DNA of 64,000 nucleotides from Blastocatellia bacterium (lineage in GTDB: Bacteria > Acidobacteriota > Blastocatellia > Chloracidobacteriales > Chloracidobacteriaceae), in the NCBI GenBank assembly GCA_019695185.1, contig JAIBAN010000011.1:1-64000 (forward strand). Direction: 5' to 3'. Every line of letters starts with the position of its first letter. Position 1 is the stretch's first letter. The notes below the pieces were generated by a model, which worked only from the letters and a program-made list of their open reading frames with translations, was not told the origin of the DNA and did no database searches. Shown here in pieces: positions 52,040 to 61,288 of this stretch. The position numbers and the translations under genes are program-made.

Positions 52040-54901
52040 ATGTCAAATCAAACCAAGGAAATGATCATCAGTGCCAGCGCGCACGAAAAAAAGGTCGCCA
52101 TTTTGGAGAATGGCGTCCTGACTGAATTTTATGTTGAACGAACGGATGACACGCGGGCAGTCGTGGGGAATGTTTATAAAGGGCGGGTGATGAAAGTGCT
52201 GCCCGGTATGCAATCGGCCTTTGTGGATATTGGCCTGGAACGGGATGCCTTTCTGTATGTGTCGGACTTTTTTGACGAAGAGGACAACGAGGAGTTTGAA
52301 ACCACCACAGTTCCGGTGGTTGACCCGGCAGCCCGCAAAAGCCAGCCGGCAGAATCCCGTGCCGAACCGCGTGACCAGCGACGAGGCCGTGATGGGCGGG
52401 ACAGTGGCCGTGACCGGGGCCGTGACCGGGGCCGTGACCGTGACCGCCGTCCGGTTGTGACCGAAGCCGGAAAAGCCGCTCCGGTGCCAGCCGGGGAAAG
52501 CGCCGAACCTGTCGAAACCTCAATCGAAGTCACGGCTGAATTTGTTTCGGAGGTCCCGGTGGCTTTCGAGGGGCCAGCCGTGGAATCGGTGATGGAGCTT
52601 GATGGGGATGAATTGAACGCGGTGTTGGAAGCTGAAGAGGAAGCCCATCTGGAACGAATTGAACCGGTGACAATAGAAGCAGAACCCGCAGAACCCGCAG
52701 TGGTCAGTGGTTCACCGGATATGGCGGCTCTCCTCAGAATGGCAGCCGATTCTTCCTTCGAACGGGTAACGGATCATGACCTGCCCAGCAATGAGCCAAA
52801 AATGCTGGAAACTGTGGCTGAAGTCATGGAATTCAAGATTCCGGACCCGGCCCCGCTCGAGGAAGCCGTCTCCGACGGGCAACTTCCGGCAGTGGCGGAT
52901 GGGGCGGAGCCGGAGGTAAAGCCAGCCCGCAAACGGAGCCGTAAAAAAGCCGAACCGGTGATTGAAAAAGTCGAAGAACCAGTGAAGAAGAAGAGTACTC
53001 GCAGCCGGAAGAAAGTTGCCGAGCCCGAACCATTAGCGGAACCAGCTTCATTTGAACGGGTCATGGATGATGACGCAATGTCGGAGGCCGGGGACTTGCT
53101 CAAGGAGGCCATTGTGCAGCGGAAAATCATCGAACAAACCCGTGCCGACGAATACCAAACCCAACCTGACCTGGAATCTGTCAAGTCGGTTGAGCCTGAA
53201 CCAGAGGTGCGGGTGGGCTCGTTGCGCGAACAGCTTTCGTCTTTGTCCGCTTTTGAACGGGTGGAAGACCACGTGGAGGCTGTGACCGAGGAGGAGGCGG
53301 TTGAAACAGCAGGAACTGAACCCGCTGAGGACGCTGAAGCTGGGTTGCAGGTGCGCCCGCAGAACCCTGAATTTGCTTCGCGCCGGGGTCGGCGGGGCCG
53401 GGGTCGGCGGGGCCGGACAACCAATGCCTCAGCCAATGCTCCGGCTGAAGAGGAAGAAGCCGAGCCAGCCATTTCTGATGAAGAGGCAGCCGCCATGTTT
53501 GCCGTGGAGCCCGATGGGGCCGCAGAAGAAGTAGCTGAGGATGATGAGTCCGGGGAGCTTCCTTTGGCGGAGGTTCCCGCTCCGGTTGCGGCACCGCCCC
53601 CTCCGCCGGTTTCCCGTCCTCCAGCGCAACGGGACCGGGACCCGCGTCCGGTTCGTGACCAGCGGCCCAGCGGTCGCCCGCCGGGCATTACCGACCTCTT
53701 GCGGGAAGGTCAGGAAATCCTGGTTCAGATTGCAAAGGAACCGATTGGTTTGAAAGGAGCCCGGATTACCTCGTATGTGGCCTTGCCGGGGCGGTATCTG
53801 GTTTATATGCCGACCGTCAATCATGTGGGGGTTTCACGAAAAATCCCGTCAGAACAGGAACGGACCCGCCTGAAACGGACCATGCACACACTCTGCGAAC
53901 GGGAGCAGATTCCAGGCGGTTTCATAGTCCGGACCGCCTGCGAAGGGCATACGGATGAGGAACTGCTGGAAGATATGCTGTACCTCTATCGGACGTGGCA
54001 GGACATGCGCCGCCGCACCGAACATGCCAAACCAGGAAGTGTGATTTACCGGGAGTTGGACCTCGTCCAACGGCAATTGCGAGACCACATGTCGAGCGAT
54101 TTTTCCGTGATTCGGGTGGACAACGAGGAAGAATATGCCCGAGTCGTGGATTTCATCAGCCGGTTTCAACCGAAACTGGTCAACCGGGTCAAACTCTATA
54201 CGCGCAAACGCCCGATTTTTGAGGAGTTCGGGGTCCAACCGGAAATTGATGCAGCCATTCGTCCACGTGTCTGGTTGAAATCCGGTGGCTTTATTGTCAT
54301 CAATCAAACCGAGGCATTGGTGGCGATTGACGTGAATACCGGCCGGTTTGTCGGAAAATCCAATCGGCTTGAAGACACGATAGTCCGCACCAATCTGGAG
54401 GCGGCAGTGGAAATTGTCCGCCAGATTCGGTTGCGTGATTTGGGTGGCATCATTGTGCTGGACTTCATTGATATGGAAGAACGGCGCAACCGGCAAAAAG
54501 TCATGCAGGTGCTGGAACAGGAGTTGAAATCGGACCGCTCACCTTCCAAAATTTTGCAGTTCAACGATTTTGGACTGGTGGCCATTACCCGCAAACGGGT
54601 GCGGCAAAGTCTGGAAAAGACACTCTGTGAGCCCTGCTCCTATTGCTCCGGTTCCGGATTGGTCAAATCAACCCAAACCATGTGCTATGAAATTTTGGCT
54701 GAAGCGAAAAAGATGGCCATTGACTGGGAGTTGAAACGGGTGGCGGAAGTCACTTTGCGGGTCAACCCCGAAGTGGCCAAAGCGCTACGTGGGGACGAAC
54801 GTCAGGTATTTCTGGAAATCGAAGCTCTGGTGGGGTGTGCTGTGACGGTCAAAGCCGACCCGGCTGCCCATCAGGAACAGTTTGATTTTGCGGTCGTGTA
54901 G
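52040..54901 (+). CDS. rng: RNase E/G family endoribonuclease with a very large S1 insert
   Basis: The 953-residue protein starts with the RNase G/E N-terminus (MSNQTKEMIISASAHEKKVAIL, shown in part) and the first S1 strands (NVYKGRVMKVLPGMQSAFVDIG, in part). At about residue 80 the S1 domain is interrupted by ~468 residues of low-complexity, acidic and Lys/Arg-rich sequence; it resumes at ITDLLREGQEILVQIAKEP near 550. The catalytic core follows: Asp764 in AIDVNTGR, Asp808 in LDFIDM and a CxxCxxC-type zinc motif CEPCSYCSG. It degrades and processes RNA. The insert holds three spaced SFERV/AFERV motifs (residues 239-243, 337-341, 404-408) with conserved D[HD] after them. Confidence 0.93.
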   Translation: MSNQTKEMIISASAHEKKVAILENGVLTEFYVERTDDTRAVVGNVYKGRVMKVLPGMQSAFVDIGLERDAFLYVSDFFDEEDNEEFETTTVPVVDPAARKSQPAESRAEPRDQRRGRDGRDSGRDRGRDRGRDRDRRPVVTEAGKAAPVPAGESAEPVETSIEVTAEFVSEVPVAFEGPAVESVMELDGDELNAVLEAEEEAHLERIEPVTIEAEPAEPAVVSGSPDMAALLRMAADSSFERVTDHDLPSNEPKMLETVAEVMEFKIPDPAPLEEAVSDGQLPAVADGAEPEVKPARKRSRKKAEPVIEKVEEPVKKKSTRSRKKVAEPEPLAEPASFERVMDDDAMSEAGDLLKEAIVQRKIIEQTRADEYQTQPDLESVKSVEPEPEVRVGSLREQLSSLSAFERVEDHVEAVTEEEAVETAGTEPAEDAEAGLQVRPQNPEFASRRGRRGRGRRGRTTNASANAPAEEEEAEPAISDEEAAAMFAVEPDGAAEEVAEDDESGELPLAEVPAPVAAPPPPPVSRPPAQRDRDPRPVRDQRPSGRPPGITDLLREGQEILVQIAKEPIGLKGARITSYVALPGRYLVYMPTVNHVGVSRKIPSEQERTRLKRTMHTLCEREQIPGGFIVRTACEGHTDEELLEDMLYLYRTWQDMRRRTEHAKPGSVIYRELDLVQRQLRDHMSSDFSVIRVDNEEEYARVVDFISRFQPKLVNRVKLYTRKRPIFEEFGVQPEIDAAIRPRVWLKSGGFIVINQTEALVAIDVNTGRFVGKSNRLEDTIVRTNLEAAVEIVRQIRLRDLGGIIVLDFIDMEERRNRQKVMQVLEQELKSDRSPSKILQFNDFGLVAITRKRVRQSLEKTLCEPCSYCSGSGLVKSTQTMCYEILAEAKKMAIDWELKRVAEVTLRVNPEVAKALRGDERQVFLEIEALVGCAVTVKADPAAHQEQFDFAVV

Positions 54902-54913
54902 GTGCTGGAAAAC

Positions 54914-54948
54914 AACCGGCCAGAAACTGACAGGTTGCCTGGCCGGTT
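54914..54948 (+). terminator. Hairpin after the RNase E/G gene
   Basis: AACCGGCCAG and CTGGCCGGTT form a perfect 10-bp stem with a 15-base loop, 13 bases after the stop. It has no T tract, so it may be a transcription attenuator or an mRNA-stabilising structure. Confidence 0.5.
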
Positions 54949-55191
54949 GCCATCAGTTGGATCCCCAGCCCGACACACCTCCAGGTGAAACCACGGGAGT
55001 TTGGCAAATTTTTTGCTGCACTGTTGGTGGCAGAGACGCGACACCATCTGCGGGGAAGCTGGTTTAAGCAAAAGTTTCCGGCTGGGTTGCTGCCCGCGCT
55101 GTCTTTGGTGACGAAAGGTTTTAAGGTTTTCAATCCTGGGTGTGGTTTGCTTCAGCGTCAGGTGCCGGTTGACTGACTATTGCTTTCATTT

Positions 55192-57015
55192 ATGTTGACT
55201 TGTCCGGAATGTGGGTTCCTCGAAAACAGTGAACAGGAAACACAGTGCCAGCAATGTGGTGCATACCTTCTGCCGGCTACGCTGGAAGTGTCCACCACGA
55301 GGGATGCACACCTCGCGGAGTTCAAGCCCAGGTTTGCCATGGGCGATATCATCTTTGGCAAATATTCGGTAACCGAGGTGCATGCAGGGGGACCACCTCC
55401 GGCCTATTACATGGGCCGAGCGGCAGAACCAAGGTCGGAGCGGGGAAAAAGCGATCTGGTCTGGATTGGGGAAGCCCCCTTGTCTGAAAGACATCCGCTG
55501 GCTTCCTTTCAATTTGAAAATCCAGCCCGGCGGACAATCCGGCAGGACAACCCCTTTGGCCCGATTTCGCATTTTCTCGGCATCAATAAAACGGTTGGGT
55601 TGCCACGCGTACTGGAATGTTGCGAAGTGGAGAACTCGGCCTTTCTGGTGCTGGAAAAAAACGGCCATACTCCATTACGCGAACTGGGACGCCTGACCGA
55701 ATCCGAGGTCTGTAAAATCGGGGCCCAGATTTGTCGAATCCTGGCTGTTGTGCACCAAGCTGGTTGGGTGCATAACGGGGTGGACGCAGATTCATTCTGG
55801 ATTGATTCCCAAGGGCAGGTATGGCTCATGCGGTTTGACCGGGTGCGTCCGGCAGGGTTGTACAACCCGGAATACATGTTGCCAGTGATTGAGGGGTTTT
55901 CTGCACCTGAAATGTACTGGCTCAATCCAAATCTGCATTTGGATGGTCGGATTGACGTCTACAGTGTGGGATGTGTGCTGTTTTTTCTGCTGACCGGGCG
56001 TCCCTTAAGCTCGATGCCTCTCAGCATGCGGTATGGCGGACTATTGGGGAACTATCCGGACATGCTGGTTTCACCGGCGTTGGAACGGATTCTCCTGCGT
56101 TCGCTGTCAATCAATCCACGTGACCGGTATGGGTCAATGATAGAACTGGCCGGGGCTCTGATTGGTCTCAGTCTGACAGTCCATCCCCAGGTCGGTTCCT
56201 ATACGGATGTAGGCCGATGCCGGGAGTTGAACGAAGACAGTCTGTTGGTGATGAACCTTCAGCAATGTTACGAGTCAAACCCCACCAACATTGGTCTGTA
56301 TGCCGTTTCGGATGGCATGGGCGGAGAGGCTGCCGGGGAAGTGGCGAGCCGGTTGACCGTGCGGGCGGTTGCCGAGTGGGTAACCGAACGGCTGATGTCT
56401 CCGGCCCTGCAATCCCTGCATGGCGGGCGCATGCTGGAATCAACCGAAAGTTGTGATGTCCTCCTGGCCAGTGAATCAGGGACCAACACGAGGGCGACCC
56501 AATTGTTGACCAGCGCCATTTTACACGCCAACAGCACGGTACTGGATTATGCAGCGATGAATCCCTATTCCCAGGGATTGGGGTCAACCATCACCGTCGC
56601 CCTCATCATGGGCCATATTCTGACTGTCGGACAGGTTGGTGACAGCCGTTGTTATGTTTTGAGCCAAGGGCGCTTTGAACGGATTACGGAAGACCATTCA
56701 CTGGTGGAGCGGATGGTCCGGCGCGGAGAATTGACCGCTGACGAAGCCCGCTTGCATCCACATAAAAACATTATTTATCGTTCGATTGGAAGCCGTGAGG
56801 AAATCGAGATTGACATTGTGACCCGCCGGCTCAAAGCCCAGGATGTTGTTTTGTTGTGCAGTGACGGCCTGACCGGTATGCTGGAGGACGATGAAATTCA
56901 AACCATCCTGGAGCGGAATCCGGACCCGTGGATGGCGGCCCGCGAACTGGTGATTGCCGCCAACGCTGTGGGCGGGGAAGACAATATCACGGCCATTGTG
57001 ATCCGGTTTCAGTAA
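55192..57015 (+). CDS. Zinc-ribbon pseudokinase fused to a PP2C phosphatase
   Basis: The ATG at 55192 (MLTCPECGF) is preferred over a TTG 12 bases earlier. The 607-residue protein begins with a zinc ribbon (CPEC and CQQC, residues 4-26), then a protein-kinase fold (about 40-320) that lacks the HRD and DFG catalytic motifs (VHNGVDADSFWI and LMRFDRVRP stand where they should be) and the Gly-rich loop. From about 335 it is a PP2C phosphatase with RELNEDSL, DGMGGEAAGEVAS, VGDSRCY, CSDGLTGML and GGEDNITAIV. It probably dephosphorylates targets of the kinase encoded downstream, using its pseudokinase as a docking domain. Confidence 0.92.
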   Translation: MLTCPECGFLENSEQETQCQQCGAYLLPATLEVSTTRDAHLAEFKPRFAMGDIIFGKYSVTEVHAGGPPPAYYMGRAAEPRSERGKSDLVWIGEAPLSERHPLASFQFENPARRTIRQDNPFGPISHFLGINKTVGLPRVLECCEVENSAFLVLEKNGHTPLRELGRLTESEVCKIGAQICRILAVVHQAGWVHNGVDADSFWIDSQGQVWLMRFDRVRPAGLYNPEYMLPVIEGFSAPEMYWLNPNLHLDGRIDVYSVGCVLFFLLTGRPLSSMPLSMRYGGLLGNYPDMLVSPALERILLRSLSINPRDRYGSMIELAGALIGLSLTVHPQVGSYTDVGRCRELNEDSLLVMNLQQCYESNPTNIGLYAVSDGMGGEAAGEVASRLTVRAVAEWVTERLMSPALQSLHGGRMLESTESCDVLLASESGTNTRATQLLTSAILHANSTVLDYAAMNPYSQGLGSTITVALIMGHILTVGQVGDSRCYVLSQGRFERITEDHSLVERMVRRGELTADEARLHPHKNIIYRSIGSREEIEIDIVTRRLKAQDVVLLCSDGLTGMLEDDEIQTILERNPDPWMAARELVIAANAVGGEDNITAIVIRFQ

Positions 57016-57019
57016 CTGG

Positions 57020-57156
57020 GAATTGAGAATTGAGAATTGAGAATTGAACTGAATGGTTCCCCGGCAGTTTGGCAATCGAATGTTCAACTTGTTGTGTGCA
57101 GACAATCGAATTCTCAATTCTCAATTCTCAATTCTCAATTCTCAATTCTCAATTCT
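57020..57156. repeat. Inverted heptad element, AGAATTG family
   Basis: The left arm AGAATTG x4 (57020-57047) and right arm TCAATTC x7 (57106-57156) flank 58 unrelated bases. Both arms, read inward from either side, contain TGA in every frame. Confidence 0.92.
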
Positions 57157-57429
57157 TTGCAGAGGGATGACTTGCCGCACGTCGTTTTTAGAATATAATC
57201 AATTGCACGAGACCGGAGGAGATCGGCCTTTCAGGGAAGATTTCAAACCCGGCCCGCTTCTGGTACGGTAGCAATACACAACAGGGAAACAGCCGGATTC
57301 CCAACCAAACATTCAATCTCACGCTCGCGTGTTTCCGAACTACAGATTTAACACTTGTAAGAAATTTTTCCTTAATCTTCGTGTCAGCTTGGCACTTTTG
57401 ATAAAACCTCGAAAGGCAGGTACGAACCG
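57157..57429. other. Leader region of the FHA gene
   Basis: Bases 57157-57429 carry no gene. An AAAGGCAGG ribosome site precedes the ATG at 57430. With the heptad element before it, the gap totals 414 bases and probably contains the promoter of the downstream FHA/kinase genes. Confidence 0.45.
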
Positions 57430-58317
57430 ATGATTCGATGCAGTAATTGTGGCACCGATAACCTGGATGGGTCCGAATATTGTGATGAATGTGGGATGAG
57501 GCTGAATACACAGGCCGTGGCGCAAACAATGCACATCGAGCCGGGGTCACCTGCTGCCGTTCCGGGAATGCAACTGCCTGCGGCTCCACCTTTGCCGGTG
57601 GCGGCCCCTCCCATGCCGGCACTGGCTCCACCCATGCCGCCGCCCATGCCCGTGAACCCTTACAATCCACCTCCGGTCGTACCACCGTCCCCGGTGGCGG
57701 CACCTCCCCCCCCGCCTCCGCCAACGCCGCCCATGCCGCCGTTGGTGCAAAATATTCCACCGCCCATGCCGCCACCCTTGCAGTTTCAGCCAGAGCCAGC
57801 CGGGCAACCCATGTTTTCCGCTCCACCACAGGCTCCCAAACCAATTGCTCCGATGTCGCCGCCTGTGGCAGCCCAGCCAGGGGTTGTGTCGCATGCTGTC
57901 ACAGATTCGGTCCATGCTGCCCCTCAGACCTATATGATTGGCGGCAATCCTCCGGAAAAAGGGGCCAACGCCGGGAAATCACTTTCACGTGCCAAGCTGA
58001 TCATTCAACGGGGCGGTACCATTGGAAAGGAATTTCCTTTGACGGATACGGAATCAAACATTGGCCGCTGGGATGCCGATGGTGGCATCTTTCCGGATGT
58101 GGACCTGGATCAGGATGACCCGGAAGCCAAGGTCTCGCGGCGGCATGCCCGAATTTTGCACCAAAGCGGTCAATATCTGCTGGAGGATTTGGGGAGCACG
58201 AATGGCACCTTCATCAATCGAGGGCGGAGGTTGTTGCCGGGCAGTCGTCATGCCCTCAGTAACGGCGATGAGATTATCGTCGGGAAAACCTTTCTCAAGT
58301 TTGTCATTGATCAGTAA
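57430..58317 (+). CDS. Zinc-ribbon, proline-rich FHA-domain protein
   Basis: The 295-residue protein has a CxxC zinc ribbon (CSNCGTD, CDECGMRL, residues ~4-24), a long Pro/Ala/Met-rich linker (about 40-150, with PPMP repeats) and a C-terminal FHA domain (about 190-295) with the phosphothreonine-binding pattern SNIGRWD, SRRHARIL and DLGSTNGTFINR. FHA domains bind phosphothreonine, so it probably reads the product of the kinase encoded next to it. The Pro-rich linker could bind SH3-like or EVH1-like partners or simply space the domains. Confidence 0.9.
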   Translation: MIRCSNCGTDNLDGSEYCDECGMRLNTQAVAQTMHIEPGSPAAVPGMQLPAAPPLPVAAPPMPALAPPMPPPMPVNPYNPPPVVPPSPVAAPPPPPPPTPPMPPLVQNIPPPMPPPLQFQPEPAGQPMFSAPPQAPKPIAPMSPPVAAQPGVVSHAVTDSVHAAPQTYMIGGNPPEKGANAGKSLSRAKLIIQRGGTIGKEFPLTDTESNIGRWDADGGIFPDVDLDQDDPEAKVSRRHARILHQSGQYLLEDLGSTNGTFINRGRRLLPGSRHALSNGDEIIVGKTFLKFVIDQ

Positions 58318-58445
58318 CGGGTCTGAAGGTGCATTTACGCACCTGCCGGAGCGTCTTCAATGGAGTAACCCAGTATACCTTGGCTTTGGGCTGGTAGGGT
58401 TTCAGCTCAGGGGCTTATCGCGTTAGGTTTTGCCTGGATTGAGAC

Positions 58446-59834
58446 ATGTCAAATCGTAGACCTCCCAATTCACAACTTGAAGCCGGTGTCTTGCTTTCGG
58501 ACCGGTATCAAATCGTGAAGCGTGTCGGCGGCGGCGGAATGGGAAGCGTGTATTTGGCTTATGACACGCGCCTCAATAATAAACAGCGCGCAGTCAAGGA
58601 AATGATCGAACTCTTTTCCGACGAAGGACAGCGCAAAAAAGCGGTCGAGGATTTCAAACGCGAGGCCCAGTTACTGGCCAGCCTCGAACATGTCTCGATT
58701 CCCACCATTTTTGATTATTTCATTTCGTCCGATGGCCGTTATTACTTGGTCATGAAATATATTGGCGGGGGGGATTTGGCTGGTCGCCTGAAAAAAAACG
58801 GCGGGGCAATTGAGGAGCGACTGGTCACGGAATGGGGGATTCAGGTTTGTGATGTGCTGTATTACATTCACAGTCAGAATCCGCCCATCATCTACCGCGA
58901 TTTGAAGCCAGCCAACCTGATGGTGGACGATTCAACCAATCCGCCTCGGATTATGCTGGTTGATTTCGGAATTGCCCGGTTTGTGTCACCCACTCAAAAA
59001 GGTGTCACGGCCATCGGAACGATGGGCTATGCCCCGCCGGAACTGTTTTCCGGCAAAGTCGAACCCCGGTCGGATATTTACTCGTTGGGTGCGACCATGT
59101 TTCACCTGATGACCGGGGTTGACCCGCAGGATAATCCGCTGCTGATTTTTGATTTCACCAAAAACCCCCGCCCCCGCCAGATCAAGCCCACGCTGACGTT
59201 GGAAATGGACAATATCCTGGCCCGTTCGGTCGAGCATAAGCCGGAACGGCGGTTTGCTTCAGCTTTGGAAATGAAACAGGTGCTGGAAGAGCACCTGCGC
59301 CGCTTGGACCAAATGCCGGCCCCGCCACCGGTCCCGGTTTCCAACTATGGGCGGGAAATGTCCTATCAGCTTCCCTCCGACCAGGTTTTTTGCGGAAACT
59401 GCGGCCAGCGGATTGCACGGGATGATTTTTATTGTCCCCATTGCGGGGCCAAGCAGCCGATTGCCATGTCCTCTCAACCAAAGGAGGCTCCATCGGCATC
59501 GCGGGCCATTGCCAAACTGGTCATTTTGGAACCATCTGACCACCCGATTTCTTTTTTGCTGGACAAGGACACCAATTTGATTGGCCGGAACGACCCCCAC
59601 ACCGGTGTTTTCCCCGAAGTGGATTTAACTTCGTTTGACCCGGAAACAAAGGTTTCCCGCCGCCATGCCCGCGTGTTTCGTGAGGGAGGGATTTTTCTGG
59701 TGGAGGACCTGTCCAGTGTCAACGGCACCTGGATTAACGAGGATGTCAAACTCTACCCTAAACAACCGCGTGCCTTGCAGGAAGGGGACAAACTGCGGTT
59801 GGGCGAAACCACGCTGAAATTTGTCTTGGGATGA
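58446..59834 (+). CDS. Serine/threonine protein kinase with zinc ribbon and FHA domain
   Basis: The 462-residue protein is a Hanks-type kinase (about 20-290) with Gly-rich loop GGGGMGSVY, Lys49 in RAVKEM, YRDLKPAN (Tyr instead of His in HRD, catalytic Asp kept) and LVDFGIAR with DFG. A second zinc ribbon (CGNCGQRI, CPHCGAK, about 318-339) links to a C-terminal FHA domain (SRRHARVF, DLSSVNGTWINE). It phosphorylates proteins on Ser/Thr and can read phosphothreonine. It starts 129 bases after the FHA gene in the same direction. Confidence 0.94.
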   Translation: MSNRRPPNSQLEAGVLLSDRYQIVKRVGGGGMGSVYLAYDTRLNNKQRAVKEMIELFSDEGQRKKAVEDFKREAQLLASLEHVSIPTIFDYFISSDGRYYLVMKYIGGGDLAGRLKKNGGAIEERLVTEWGIQVCDVLYYIHSQNPPIIYRDLKPANLMVDDSTNPPRIMLVDFGIARFVSPTQKGVTAIGTMGYAPPELFSGKVEPRSDIYSLGATMFHLMTGVDPQDNPLLIFDFTKNPRPRQIKPTLTLEMDNILARSVEHKPERRFASALEMKQVLEEHLRRLDQMPAPPPVPVSNYGREMSYQLPSDQVFCGNCGQRIARDDFYCPHCGAKQPIAMSSQPKEAPSASRAIAKLVILEPSDHPISFLLDKDTNLIGRNDPHTGVFPEVDLTSFDPETKVSRRHARVFREGGIFLVEDLSSVNGTWINEDVKLYPKQPRALQEGDKLRLGETTLKFVLG

Positions 59835-59842
59835 ATTTTTTA

Positions 59843-59986
59843 AGGACTGAGGACTGAGGACTGAGACAGACCAACGGGTTCGCTGCCTCTCACCGGAAAG
59901 ACCAAAAATTTCAACTCCTGAATTCCTCGCTTGACCGTTGGTAGATTACCGGAAAACTGATGAAAAACTCAGTCCTCAGTCTTCAG
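59843..59986. repeat. Inverted heptad element, GGACTGA family
   Basis: GGACTGA x3 (59843-59865) and TCAGTCC/TTCAG units (59968-59986) flank 102 bases containing their own ACCAACGG/CCGTTGGT inverted pair. The right arm ends 18 bases before the RDD gene start. Confidence 0.88.
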
Positions 59987-60003
59987 CCCGCATTACTTGC
60001 CTT

Positions 60004-60924
60004 ATGAACTGCCCACGTTGCCAACAGGAAGTCTCGCCCAAATCGAAGTTTTGCCGGCGGTGTGGTGCGACGCTTTCAGCCGCACCGTCGGCAACCGGTG
60101 AAACAGGGGACTCTCCACATCAATCCACGCGGATTTTGGGTTCGCCACCTTCACCTGCCGTCTCGCCACCGGGTGGGGTGCGGCCTTTGGGAAATCCTCC
60201 GCCTGCACCCGCCAGACCTGATGGAGGGCTCAGTGGGCCTGCTGTCCCGGCAACCATCCCTCCAGCGGTTGCTCCGACCGCTGACCGACCGCCACCGCCA
60301 CCGCCACCGATCCCGAATCTTTCCACTGACAAGCCATCCGGCGAGTGGAAGCGAACCAGCGATGTTTCTTTGGTCCCGCCTCCGGCACTGGCACCCCGGT
60401 CCCGCCGGAGTACAGGTAATCTGCAGTTGGTTGAAGAACCGGAAATGCTCAGTGTGCGCCCAGAGGACTTTTCCCTGGCTCCACCCACCAATGTTTTGAT
60501 TGGACCCTATCAGCAAGCCGGATTTGGGTTGCGTTTTGGAGCTGCACTCTTTGATTTTTCCCTCTATCTGTTGTGGTTTTTGGTATGGCTGCCGATTGCT
60601 GCTTTTGCGGCGAATAGAGTTCCGGTTCTGGCGGATGTTTGCCGGTTGCTGGGGACTTACGGATTGGGATTGGTGTTTGCCCTGAACTGGCTGGTATTGC
60701 CGGCCCGGAGTGGCCAAACGATTGGCAAATGGTTGGTTGGAATCCGCATTGTGCAAACCAACTTCGGAAAAGTGAACTGGCCCACGATTTTGAAACGGCA
60801 TCTGCTGGGGTATCCGCTTTCCACTCTGTTCTTATTTGGTTTTGTCTGGGTTTTGTGGGACCGTCGGCAGCAAAGCTGGCATGATAAACTGGCTCGCACG
60901 CTGGTGGTGCGGGTGGACCTTTGA
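60004..60924 (+). CDS. Zinc-ribbon, proline-rich RDD-family membrane protein
   Basis: The ATG at 60004 (MNCPRCQQEV) is preferred; the earlier open frame is read through the heptad array. The 306-residue protein has a zinc ribbon (CPRC, CRRCG, residues 3-22), a long Pro-rich linker (about 40-120) and a C-terminal RDD membrane domain (about 180-300) with three spans and the pattern QAGFGLRFGAALFDFSLYLL, WLPIAAFAANRVPV (in part). RDD proteins are small transport- or signalling-related membrane proteins. Its zinc ribbon/Pro-linker resembles the neighbouring FHA protein, suggesting a shared assembly role. Confidence 0.85.
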   Translation: MNCPRCQQEVSPKSKFCRRCGATLSAAPSATGETGDSPHQSTRILGSPPSPAVSPPGGVRPLGNPPPAPARPDGGLSGPAVPATIPPAVAPTADRPPPPPPPIPNLSTDKPSGEWKRTSDVSLVPPPALAPRSRRSTGNLQLVEEPEMLSVRPEDFSLAPPTNVLIGPYQQAGFGLRFGAALFDFSLYLLWFLVWLPIAAFAANRVPVLADVCRLLGTYGLGLVFALNWLVLPARSGQTIGKWLVGIRIVQTNFGKVNWPTILKRHLLGYPLSTLFLFGFVWVLWDRRQQSWHDKLARTLVVRVDL

Positions 60925-60925
60925 A

Positions 60926-61100
60926 GAGTTGAGAATTGAGAATTGAGAATTGAGAGAATTGAGAATTGAGAATTGAGAATTGAGCAAACCTGCTCCCGCA
61001 GAGGCCATTCGTCTCAAAGGCCACATCAGGGTTTTGAAACCCCAAACCAAACAGTTGCCTCGTTCTCAATTCTCAATTCTCAATTCTCAATTCTCAATTC
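60926..61100. repeat. Inverted heptad element, AGAATTG family
   Basis: The left arm AGAATTG-type units (60926-60984, seven or more, with one AGAGAATTG jog) and right arm TCAATTC units (61063-61100) flank about 78 bases. It separates the RDD gene from the SpoIIE-type gene. Confidence 0.92.
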
Positions 61101-61288
61101 CCGACGTGGCTTGTCACTTTGCGAGCAGGTCGCGTATTCTTGGAGTGCAGTCCGTTTCTTCCCATCACTGATTCACCGAATCCAATCAAATTGACAGATT
61201 GCAGCTACCATCGTTTCCCGTTTTCCTGACCGGAAGTTTGGAACCGGGGTCAGGGCAAACCGGAGACGATCTATCAGACTTGGTTTTT

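Noticed and set aside
52774-53688. 304-codon minus-strand frame, Ser/Arg-rich
   Set aside because: Antisense of the low-complexity RNase insert; composition is a codon-bias artefact.
57188-57844. Minus-strand frame of 218 codons
   Set aside because: Antisense of the Pro-rich linker of the FHA protein.
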